DNA of 8,680 bases from Candidatus Elarobacter sp. (GTDB taxonomy: Bacteria; Vulcanimicrobiota; Vulcanimicrobiia; Vulcanimicrobiales; Vulcanimicrobiaceae): assembly GCA_030150085.1 (NCBI GenBank), contig JASLGJ010000372.1, positions 1-8,680 on the forward strand, read 5' to 3'. A model generated the notes under the pieces. The model was not told the origin of the DNA. It ran no database searches and saw only the letters and a list, made by a program, of their open reading frames with translations. Of this stretch, positions 1 to 5,722 are shown piece after piece (the first letter of the stretch is position 1; each line of letters opens with the position of its first letter). The position numbers and the translations under genes were made by a program.

Positions 1-39
1 CTCGCGCACGGGGGCGTCGGTTTCGGCGTAACGGTGCAC
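1..39 (-). CDS. Possible start of a further minus-strand gene (runs off left edge)
   Basis: On the minus strand a GTG codon at 39-37 opens a frame with no stop through the window edge, reading (M)HRYAETDAPVRE. It lies 12 bp after the TAG of the haem-oxygenase-like gene and is preceded by a purine-rich AGGCGG stretch that could serve as a ribosome binding site. Thirteen codons are too few to recognise a family, and open frames are common in DNA this GC-rich. If real, it would be cotranscribed with the oxygenase gene. Confidence 0.25.
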   Translation of the reverse strand, partial: MHRYAETDAPVRE

Positions 40-51
40 TGCTGCCGCCGC

Positions 52-807
52 CTAGCCCGCCGCGGCCGGCGCGGCGCGGTTGACGACGGTGTCCTCGTGG
101 ATCTCCCGGAAGAACAGGGCCAGGATGCTCTGCACGTCGTCGACGTAGCGGAATACCATGCGGAAGTCGTCTTCGCTCAGGATGAGCTGGGTCAGGATCT
201 TCCACATCTCCAGCGCGTGGTCTTCGCTGGTGTCGACCGCGAGGTGCGCCTCCTGGCCCCGGACCAGCTCGCGCCCCAGCGCGCGCTCCAGGTTGCGCAC
301 GATGTCGGGCTGCAGCTTCTGCTGGGTGTACTCGACCAGGTAGTTCGAGACCACCGCCGCCATGGGGTGCTCGTGCTCGAGCGCGTAGTAGAAGAAGCCC
401 TGGAAGAGGCGGGTCGCCAGGTACGGCTCGGTGGCCTGGATCTCGTCGAGCGAGATGCCCGCGGCCTGGCAGTCGCGCACGTAGAGCTTGTCGTGCAGCA
501 TCTCGTCGGCCTGGTAGTGCGCGTAGTCCGCCGCGGCCTTGGGCGAGATCTGCGCGATCTTGTAGATCGCCTTGGACTGGCTGACCCGCGAGAGGCGGAT
601 GCGCCACACGTGCTCGATCAGGGTGCGGCGGTAGTAGGCCAGGTCGATGTCCTTGTCTTTCATGTGCGAGGCGTAGGGAACGGTGCGCTTCCACTCGTCC
701 ATCTTGCGGTCGAGGTAGCGGTCCAGCTCGGCTTTCCTGCGCAGCCCTTCTTCTTCGGAAAAGTACGGGGCGGGATGGGCGATCCCGGAATTGCGAACCC
801 GGTTCAT
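52..807 (-). CDS. Haem-oxygenase-like diiron oxygenase (iron-containing redox enzyme family)
   Basis: The 251-residue, mostly helical protein has the signature of the haem-oxygenase-like metal oxidase/oxygenase (HDO) fold, which includes UndA, BesC, SznF and CADD. Such enzymes use a non-haem, usually diiron, centre and O2 for decarboxylative C-C cleavage, N-oxygenation or related chemistry on amino and fatty acids. Visible candidate ligands are E102 and H105 (ADEMLHD), E159 (NYLVEY) and H188, D192 and H197 (AHLAVDTSEDH). The last group is normally spaced H-x3-D-x2-H, but here it is H-x3-D-x4-H with Glu195 at the usual His position. There is no signal peptide, so it is probably cytosolic. I chose ATG at 807 because GAGGAG lies 7 nt upstream; the frame could open at 867 but without such a site. 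It diverges from the racemase gene and probably belongs to the same pathway. The alternatives TenA and PqqC look less likely. Substrate unknown. Confidence 0.82.
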   Translation of the reverse strand: MNRVRNSGIAHPAPYFSEEEGLRRKAELDRYLDRKMDEWKRTVPYASHMKDKDIDLAYYRRTLIEHVWRIRLSRVSQSKAIYKIAQISPKAAADYAHYQADEMLHDKLYVRDCQAAGISLDEIQATEPYLATRLFQGFFYYALEHEHPMAAVVSNYLVEYTQQKLQPDIVRNLERALGRELVRGQEAHLAVDTSEDHALEMWKILTQLILSEDDFRMVFRYVDDVQSILALFFREIHEDTVVNRAAPAAAG

Positions 808-814
808 GGTGGTT

Positions 815-820
815 CTCCTC
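815..820 (-). promoter_or_regulatory. Ribosome binding site of the haem-oxygenase-like gene
   Basis: GAGGAG on the minus strand sits 7 nt before the ATG at 807. It is the best Shine-Dalgarno match near this gene and decides the start against the upstream in-frame codon at 867. Confidence 0.75.
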
Positions 821-846
821 ACAAAGGACGTGAGCGGTGGGAGCGC

Positions 847-865
847 GCGCGCAACGGCTGCGCGC
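847..865. repeat. Inverted repeat in the divergent intergenic region (possible operator)
   Basis: The 128-bp gap 808-935 between the two divergent start codons must hold both promoters. It contains a perfect 7-bp inverted repeat, GCGCGCA / TGCGCGC, around a 5-nt centre (ACGGC), placed 40 nt upstream of the oxygenase start and 70 nt upstream of the racemase start. Such a position would suit a regulator controlling both genes. However, GC-alternating repeats arise easily in this composition. I see no convincing -35/-10 pair on either strand. The least GC-rich part is about 880-900, before the racemase gene. Confidence 0.3.
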
Positions 866-926
866 ACGCGGTGCGGGAAGGCACTTTGGGGTACGAGAAA
901 GCGGACTCGCTCGCCATGATGCAGAC

Positions 927-931
927 GGAGG
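927..931 (+). promoter_or_regulatory. Ribosome binding site of the mandelate-racemase-type gene
   Basis: GGAGG lies 4 nt before the ATG at 936. It selects this start over the upstream in-frame ATG at 837, whose extra 33 codons are Arg-rich and unlike the family N-terminus. Confidence 0.75.
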
Positions 932-935
932 TCAC

Positions 936-2042
936 ATGGTCACCAGCACGCAGAGCACGCCCGGCACGCTGACGGTTCGCGAGCTGCGCGCGCGCCCGCT
1001 CGACCTGACCCTGCCGCGCCCGGTCGAGACGGCCAGCGGCGCGATGAAGACGGCGCCGATCGTGCTGATCGACGTGCTCACCGAGGAAGGCGTGACCGGC
1101 TGCAGCTACGTGCGCAGCTACACGCCGACCGGGCTGGGCCCGCTGGCGCAGCTGCTCGCCAACCTGCAGCCGCAGCTGGCCGGCCAGAGCGCCGCGCCGG
1201 CCGCGGTCGAGCGCCGGCTGCAGCGCCACTTCCGCCTGCTCGGCCCGCAGGGGCTGACCGGCGCCGCGCTGGCGGGAATCGACATGGCGCTCTGGGACGC
1301 GCGCGCGAAAGCCTGCGGCGTGCCGCTGGTGACGCTGCTCGGGGGCGAGCCCAAGCCCGTGCCGGCCTACGCCAGCCTGCGCACCATGAGCCCCGCCGCG
1401 GCGGCGGCCGAAGCCGAGGAGGTCGCCGCGCTGGGCTTCACCGGCATCAAGATGAAGATCGGGCGCGGCACCCTCGCGGACGACCTGGAGACGATCCGCG
1501 CGGTGCGCGCCGCCGTCGGCGACGCGGTGAAGCTGATGGTCGACTACAACCAGAGCCTCTCGGTGCCCGAGGCGATCGCGCGCGCCCGCGTGCTCGACGG
1601 CGAGGGCCTGTACTGGATCGAGGAGCCGACGCTGGCCGACGACTTCGCCGGCCACGCGCGCATCGCCGCGGCGGCCGCGACCGCGATCCAGCTGGGCGAG
1701 AACTGGTGGGGTCCGCACGACATGCTCAAGAGCATCCAGGCCGGCGCGTCCGACCACGTCATGCTCGACGCGATGAAGCTGGGCGGCGTGACCGGCTGGC
1801 TGCGCGCCGCGGCCTTGGCCGAGGCGCACGGGCTGCCCGCCTCGAGCCACACCTTCCCCGAGTACAGCGTGCACCTGATGGGCGTCACGCCGACCGCGCA
1901 CTGGCTGGAGTACCTCGATCACGTCGCCGCGATCCTGGAGCAGCCGGTGCGGGTCGAGAACGGGCACCTCGTCACGCCCGCCACCCCGGGCAGCGGGGTG
2001 GCGTGGAACGAGGACGCGGTGCGCCGGGCGCAAGCCTCATGA
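936..2042 (+). CDS. Mandelate racemase / muconate lactonizing family enzyme, mandelate-racemase subgroup
   Basis: This 368-residue enolase-superfamily enzyme has an N-terminal capping domain (about 1-135) and a TIM-barrel domain. The superfamily abstracts a proton alpha to a Mg2+-bound carboxylate. Every catalytic residue of Pseudomonas putida mandelate racemase, as I recall that sequence, appears here at a constant offset of 8: the KxK pair K172/K174, metal ligands D203, E229 and E255, the D278-H305 dyad and E325. The motifs MVDYNQSL, WIEEPTL, GENWWGP, DAMKLGGVTGW and TPTAHWLE are close to the Pseudomonas protein, and the Ser at position 147 is also kept. A two-base 1,1-proton transfer (racemisation or epimerisation) of an alpha-hydroxy acid is therefore likely. 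Mandelate itself is not proven, because no mandelate-catabolic genes lie nearby. The gene converges on ATP-grasp ligase B, and the two stop codons overlap. A sugar-acid dehydratase is the main alternative. Confidence 0.9.
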   Translation: MVTSTQSTPGTLTVRELRARPLDLTLPRPVETASGAMKTAPIVLIDVLTEEGVTGCSYVRSYTPTGLGPLAQLLANLQPQLAGQSAAPAAVERRLQRHFRLLGPQGLTGAALAGIDMALWDARAKACGVPLVTLLGGEPKPVPAYASLRTMSPAAAAAEAEEVAALGFTGIKMKIGRGTLADDLETIRAVRAAVGDAVKLMVDYNQSLSVPEAIARARVLDGEGLYWIEEPTLADDFAGHARIAAAAATAIQLGENWWGPHDMLKSIQAGASDHVMLDAMKLGGVTGWLRAAALAEAHGLPASSHTFPEYSVHLMGVTPTAHWLEYLDHVAAILEQPVRVENGHLVTPATPGSGVAWNEDAVRRAQAS

Positions 2043-2054
2043 CGCCACCCCGCT
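1979..2054. repeat. Three-copy inverted repeat across the convergent gene ends
   Basis: The 10-mer CGCCACCCCG occurs at 1979-1988, as its reverse complement at 1994-2003, and again in direct orientation at 2043-2052. The first two copies form a perfect 10-bp stem with a 5-nt loop. The second copy also pairs with the third as a perfect 13-bp inverted repeat (1992-2004 with 2042-2054), so the two structures exclude each other. The element covers the end of the racemase gene, both stop codons and the end of ATP-grasp ligase B. It may slow or terminate transcription from both sides, but there is no T-tract, so classical intrinsic termination is not shown. Confidence 0.6.
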
Positions 2055-3362
2055 AGGCTCGCGGTAGGCGACCCGAAAGCGCTCGTCGGCGAGCCGTTCG
2101 AGCGCGCCGACCTCGCGCGCCAGGTCGGCGCAGTCGACTTCCCACAGCGCGTCCATCAGGCACAGCGCGCGGTCGGAGCGCTCCAGCTCCGTGCCGCCGT
2201 GCGCGTGCATGGCGAGCACCCGCGGGTCGCGCTCGCCCGGCGCGAACGCGATCGTGTCGATGGTGCGCCCCTTCTGGCCGTACTTGCTCAGGAACAGCGA
2301 GGCCTTGGGCACCCGCCCGGCGCGCAGCGCCTCGACCTGCGAGACGGCGAGCAGGTGCGCGCGCAGGCGCTCCAGTTCGGGCTCGGGCGCGAGCAGCGTC
2401 GCCAGCCACGGGTCGAGCAGCGACGTGCCGGTCACCGTCTCGACGCTGGCGTTGATCAAGCTCCCGCCCATGCGCGGGTTGATCTCGATGATCTCCCAGC
2501 GCCGCTTGGCGGTCCAGTACTTCGCCTCGACGTGGAACGCGCCGGCGTCCAGGTTCAGCGCGGCCAGGCAGGCCGAGACGAAGCGCGCCCCTTCCAGCAC
2601 CACGTCGGTCGCGAGGCTCACGGGCGGGCTGACCGACATCAGCTCCAGCGTGGTGCGCTCGCAGCGCTCGACGCGCGCCTTCTCGTGTACGCACAGGTGG
2701 ACGGCCTCGCCCGCCGCGATGGTCTCGAAGCTGCACTCCGGGCCTTCGACGTACTCCTCGGCCAGGAAGTCGAACTGGTCCATGAAGATCGCCGCCATCT
2801 TGGCGTCGTCGCGCATCTGCCGCTGCAGGGCGGGCAGGTCGGCCAGCTCGTCGCCGTCCTCGAGGACGAAGGCGGCAAAGGAGGCCGCGCCGCGCACCGG
2901 CTTGACGAACCAGCGCGCGTCGCGCTCCAGCTCGGGCTTGCGCCCGGGCGCCAGGCGCCGGCAGCGCACCGCGCTCAAGCCGCGCGCCAGCAGGGTCTGG
3001 CGCAACTCGTACTTGTTCAAGCACGCGCGCAGCGCGTCGCACGCGCAGTCGCGCGCGCCCAGCGCGGCGTTGAGCTCGGCCATCAGCAGGCGGTAGCCCT
3101 CGAAGGTGGCGATGGCGGCTCGCACGCGGTAGCCGCGCGCCGCGAAGCGCGCGGCGATACCCTCGATGTCGGGGTGCGCCAGGTTCGCGCCGTCGGTCAG
3201 GAGCCAGTCGGCCAGGTGCTCGCGGCTGCGCTCGAACGTCTCGGGGCGCGCGGGACGCGAGCTGAGCGCGACCAGCGCCAGCCCGCGCGCGCGCGCCGCC
3301 GCGGCGACCTCCGCGGTGAACGAGGCGCCCTGGTGCATCAGCAGCAGCACGGCGTCGGTCAT
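2037..3362 (-). CDS. ATP-grasp carboxylate-amine ligase B (L-amino-acid-ligase-like)
   Basis: The 441-residue protein has ATP-grasp architecture: an N-terminal Rossmann-like preATP domain (about 1-110, beginning AVLLLMHQGASF), the lysines K117 (LNKYELR) and K154 (WFVKPVRGAAS) expected to bind ATP phosphates, the EEYVEGPECSFE strand (about 202-213), and the Mg2+ site E279 (FHVEAK) and E293/N295/R297 (EINPRMGGS). This layout is typical of BacD-like L-amino acid ligases and related enzymes, which activate a carboxylate as acyl phosphate and couple it to an amine. A C-terminal region of about 120 residues follows, as is common in these ligases. The start codon shares ATGA with the stop of the DUF1611 gene, so translation is probably coupled. 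It is the last gene of the operon and is clearly not a recent duplicate of ligase A. Substrates cannot be read from the sequence. Confidence 0.88.
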   Translation of the reverse strand: MTDAVLLLMHQGASFTAEVAAAARARGLALVALSSRPARPETFERSREHLADWLLTDGANLAHPDIEGIAARFAARGYRVRAAIATFEGYRLLMAELNAALGARDCACDALRACLNKYELRQTLLARGLSAVRCRRLAPGRKPELERDARWFVKPVRGAASFAAFVLEDGDELADLPALQRQMRDDAKMAAIFMDQFDFLAEEYVEGPECSFETIAAGEAVHLCVHEKARVERCERTTLELMSVSPPVSLATDVVLEGARFVSACLAALNLDAGAFHVEAKYWTAKRRWEIIEINPRMGGSLINASVETVTGTSLLDPWLATLLAPEPELERLRAHLLAVSQVEALRAGRVPKASLFLSKYGQKGRTIDTIAFAPGERDPRVLAMHAHGGTELERSDRALCLMDALWEVDCADLAREVGALERLADERFRVAYREPSGVAS

Positions 3363-4456
3363 CGGCGCACGGCGTCCCGCTCGTAGGCCGCCAGCGCGTC
3401 GACGATCCGCCCCGCGCCCTCGCGGATCGGGTCGACCACGGGCAGGCCGGTCTGCGCTTCGAGCGCCGCGACCTCGGCCGCGAAGCGCTCCTCGCTCAAT
3501 TCCGCGCCGTTCGCGCTGATCGCCACGACCTTGGCCGGGCGCTCGAACACGGTCAGCTCCTCGTTGAGCCGGATCAGCTCGGGGATCGGGCGCAGCGGGG
3601 TGTTCCAGACCTTGGTGCGCTCCAGCCCCAGGCGGTGGCAGAACACCAGCGCGTGCGGCAGGCCGCCGTGCAGCAGCGCGAGCGCGATTCCGCTCGCCCC
3701 GATGTGGTTGAGAGAGCCCTGGCCCTCCAGCACCACCCAGTCGTTGCCCTGGGCCGCGTCGAGCACGACCTTCTCCACCGCGCCCGCGACGAAGTCGCTC
3801 GGCACGCCGTCGATCGCGATCCCCGCGCCGGAGATCATGATCCCGCTCTGGCCCGTCGCCGCGAAGCCGGCCATGATCCCGCGCCGCTTGGCCTCGGCGA
3901 CGATCTCCAGCGCGGTCGTCTTCTTGCCGATGTTCGAGTCGCTGCCGCAGGTGTGCACGACGAACGCGTCGATGCCCAGGACGCGCGCCTTGTTCAGCTC
4001 CAGTACCGGCGGCTCTTTGGTCTCCCAGATCGTCACGCCGCGCTCGCGCGCGACCCGGGCGAAGTCGGGGTCGGCGCTCATCCGGTAGTGGATGCAGTTG
4101 ATCACGTGCAGGCCGTGCTCCATCGCGGCCAGGAGCGGGAGCTTCCAGTTCTCCGGCAGCTCGGCGGAGTGCAGGCCCTTGCCGACGATCAGCACCTCGG
4201 GGCCGTGGCGCAGCGCCTCCTCGACGCTCGCGACGATCGGGATCATGCCGCCGCAGCCGATCACGTCCTGCGCGACCTTGCCGGCCTGCGTGCTGTCGAT
4301 CACCGCCACGCAGCGGTCGGCGCGGTAGCGCAGGTACGAGGCGCCGATCTTGCTCGAGAAGAGCCCGAAACAGCCCTCCGCGAAGATCACGCTCTTCTTG
4401 TCCAAGAGCTCCGCCCGGGTCGGCGGCTGGCTGGCCGTGATGTGCATGGCGTTCAT
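3359..4456 (-). CDS. DUF1611 family P-loop protein (DgcN-like)
   Basis: The 365-residue protein matches the DUF1611 layout: an N-terminal Rossmann-like domain (about 20-150; KSVIFAEGCFG, then AVIDSTQAGK near 51-60) and a C-terminal P-loop domain with the Walker-A-like GSDSNIGKKTT at 171-181 and EGQGSL at 244-249. Family members are often misannotated as NAD-dependent epimerases. One characterised member, DgcN, N-acetylates D-glutamate and works with an enolase-superfamily racemase (DgcA). Here the protein sits between two ATP-grasp ligases, with ATGA overlaps at both ends, so it is likely to act in their pathway. A role in acylating or otherwise activating an amino acid is plausible inference only. 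The start is ATG at 4456. The open frame extends to 5059, but that part overlaps ligase A and is Arg/Ala/Gly-rich noise. A second in-frame ATG at 4447 is possible. Confidence 0.85.
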   Translation of the reverse strand: MNAMHITASQPPTRAELLDKKSVIFAEGCFGLFSSKIGASYLRYRADRCVAVIDSTQAGKVAQDVIGCGGMIPIVASVEEALRHGPEVLIVGKGLHSAELPENWKLPLLAAMEHGLHVINCIHYRMSADPDFARVARERGVTIWETKEPPVLELNKARVLGIDAFVVHTCGSDSNIGKKTTALEIVAEAKRRGIMAGFAATGQSGIMISGAGIAIDGVPSDFVAGAVEKVVLDAAQGNDWVVLEGQGSLNHIGASGIALALLHGGLPHALVFCHRLGLERTKVWNTPLRPIPELIRLNEELTVFERPAKVVAISANGAELSEERFAAEVAALEAQTGLPVVDPIREGAGRIVDALAAYERDAVRR

Positions 4457-5721
4457 CCTCGCGCCCCGACGGGATCGTGCAGGGGCGCCGTCGTCAGCGT
4501 GTAGCGCGCGATGGCGGTGCGGATCGCGGCCTCGATGGCGTGCTGGCCGCCGCCGCGGAACAGGAAGCGCCCGCCCTGGAGGTTGGCGTAGCCGGGAGCG
4601 TCCTCCAGAACGTGACCGGGCCGGGGAACCAGCTCGCGGTAGAGATGGGGAACCGTGCCCAGCAGCGAGTCCGCGCGCAGCACCCGCCGCGGCAGCGGCC
4701 GCGGGCGCGGGATGGTGAGCCAGCCGCCGCTCGCGCCCGGCGGGGCCAGGCGCGGCTCGACCGGGTGGCCCAGCACCACGTCCACCCACAGTTGGAACAG
4801 GTTGACGCCGCAGACGTCGTTGACGACGTACGAGACGTCGGCCCCGGGCACGCGCGCGCCGATCTCCAGGAACACCAGCTCGCCCCCCGACTCGAACAGC
4901 TCGATGTGGAACGCGGAGGCGCGCAGGTCGAGCGCGGCCAGCACGCGCAGCGCGAAGGCGCGGCAGCGCTCCACCACGTCGGGGTCGGTCTGGATGACCG
5001 AGCCCAGCGGCGCGCCCGACTCGAACTCCAGCACCGGCGCGATGTAGCGCGACACGCACGAGAACACGCAGCGCCCGCCCGCGTCGACCACGCCGTCCAC
5101 GTGCAGCAGGTCGCCCGCGACGAACTCCTCGAGCTCGTGCTCGCGCAGGACCAGCCCGCGGCAGGCTTCCTCCAGCTCCGCGAGCGACCCGATCTTGCGC
5201 ACGCCCTTGCTCGACGCGCCCCGCACCGGCTTGAGGATCAGCGGGTAGCCCAGCACCTGCGCGGCCGCGCGCACCTGGGGCAGGCTGGTGCAGGCGAACC
5301 AGCGCGGGGTGCGGACGCGCGCGGCCGCCAGCATGCGCTTCATGACGAGCTTGTCGCGGAAGCGGTCGACGTACTCGGGCCGCGGCCCGGGGATGCCGAA
5401 GCGCGCCCGCAGCAGCGCCGCGCCGTCGAGCAGGTACTCCGAGAAGGCGAGCACGCGGTCGAACGGCCCGTCGCCGCGCACCACCCGCTCGGCCAGCGCG
5501 AGCAGCGCGCCGGTGTCGGCGAAGTCCTCGAGCGCGTAGACGTTGGGCACCGCCAGGCCGCCCGCCGCGAGGCCTTGCAGGCCCGGCCGGTCGCAGATGT
5601 AGGTCACCCGGTAGCGGTCGAGCGGGACGAGCTCGCCGTAGCGGGCCAGCTCGTTGTCCCAGCGCTCGCCGCCGGGGTACTGCGGCCAGCGGTTGAGGAC
5701 GAGGATTCGCTTGCGCGCCAC
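4453..5721 (-). CDS. ATP-grasp carboxylate-amine ligase A
   Basis: This 422-residue ATP-grasp protein opens with a short Rossmann strand (RKRILVLNRWPQ) in the preATP domain, followed by DKLVMKRML with K128, YPLILKPVRGASSKGV with K164, the EEFVAGDLLHVDGVV strand (about 198-212), and the metal site E274 (FHIELFE) and E286 (VFLEIGARVPG). It should couple a carboxylate to an amine (or other nucleophile) through an acyl phosphate. The terminal metal motif reads EIGAR rather than the EINPR of ligase B, so the two ligases belong to different subgroups. Translation starts at GTG (5721), 1 bp after the dioxygenase stop; no ATG lies nearby and the frame begins exactly at the expected first strand. Its TGA overlaps the DUF1611 start (ATGA). 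It may make an amide between two acids of this pathway, with ligase B adding a further residue, but this is inference. Confidence 0.87.
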   Translation of the reverse strand: MARKRILVLNRWPQYPGGERWDNELARYGELVPLDRYRVTYICDRPGLQGLAAGGLAVPNVYALEDFADTGALLALAERVVRGDGPFDRVLAFSEYLLDGAALLRARFGIPGPRPEYVDRFRDKLVMKRMLAAARVRTPRWFACTSLPQVRAAAQVLGYPLILKPVRGASSKGVRKIGSLAELEEACRGLVLREHELEEFVAGDLLHVDGVVDAGGRCVFSCVSRYIAPVLEFESGAPLGSVIQTDPDVVERCRAFALRVLAALDLRASAFHIELFESGGELVFLEIGARVPGADVSYVVNDVCGVNLFQLWVDVVLGHPVEPRLAPPGASGGWLTIPRPRPLPRRVLRADSLLGTVPHLYRELVPRPGHVLEDAPGYANLQGGRFLFRGGGQHAIEAAIRTAIARYTLTTAPLHDPVGARG

Positions 5722-5722
5722 G

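Noticed and set aside
52..807. TenA thiaminase or PqqC
   Set aside because: The ExxH, Glu159 and His-Asp-His set points to a metal-binding HDO protein; no thiamine or PQQ genes are nearby.
936..2042. Dipeptide epimerase (DgcA / L-Ala-D/L-Glu epimerase) as identity of the enolase-superfamily protein
   Set aside because: The D278-H305 dyad and E325, with motifs such as DAMKLGGVTGW and TPTAHWLE, follow mandelate racemase; dipeptide epimerases instead use a second-side Lys and a DxD motif.
936..2042. Mandelate degradation locus
   Set aside because: No benzoylformate decarboxylase, mandelate dehydrogenase or benzaldehyde dehydrogenase is present in the window.
3359..4456. NAD-dependent epimerase/dehydratase, the usual automatic label for DUF1611
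   Set aside because: There is no SDR-type glycine motif or YxxxK; the obvious nucleotide site is the P-loop at residues 171-181.
4457..5059. N-terminal extension of the DUF1611 frame, giving a 566-residue protein
   Set aside because: The extension overlaps ligase A, is Arg/Pro-rich and unlike DUF1611; the ATG at 4456 makes an ATGA junction and gives the normal family length.
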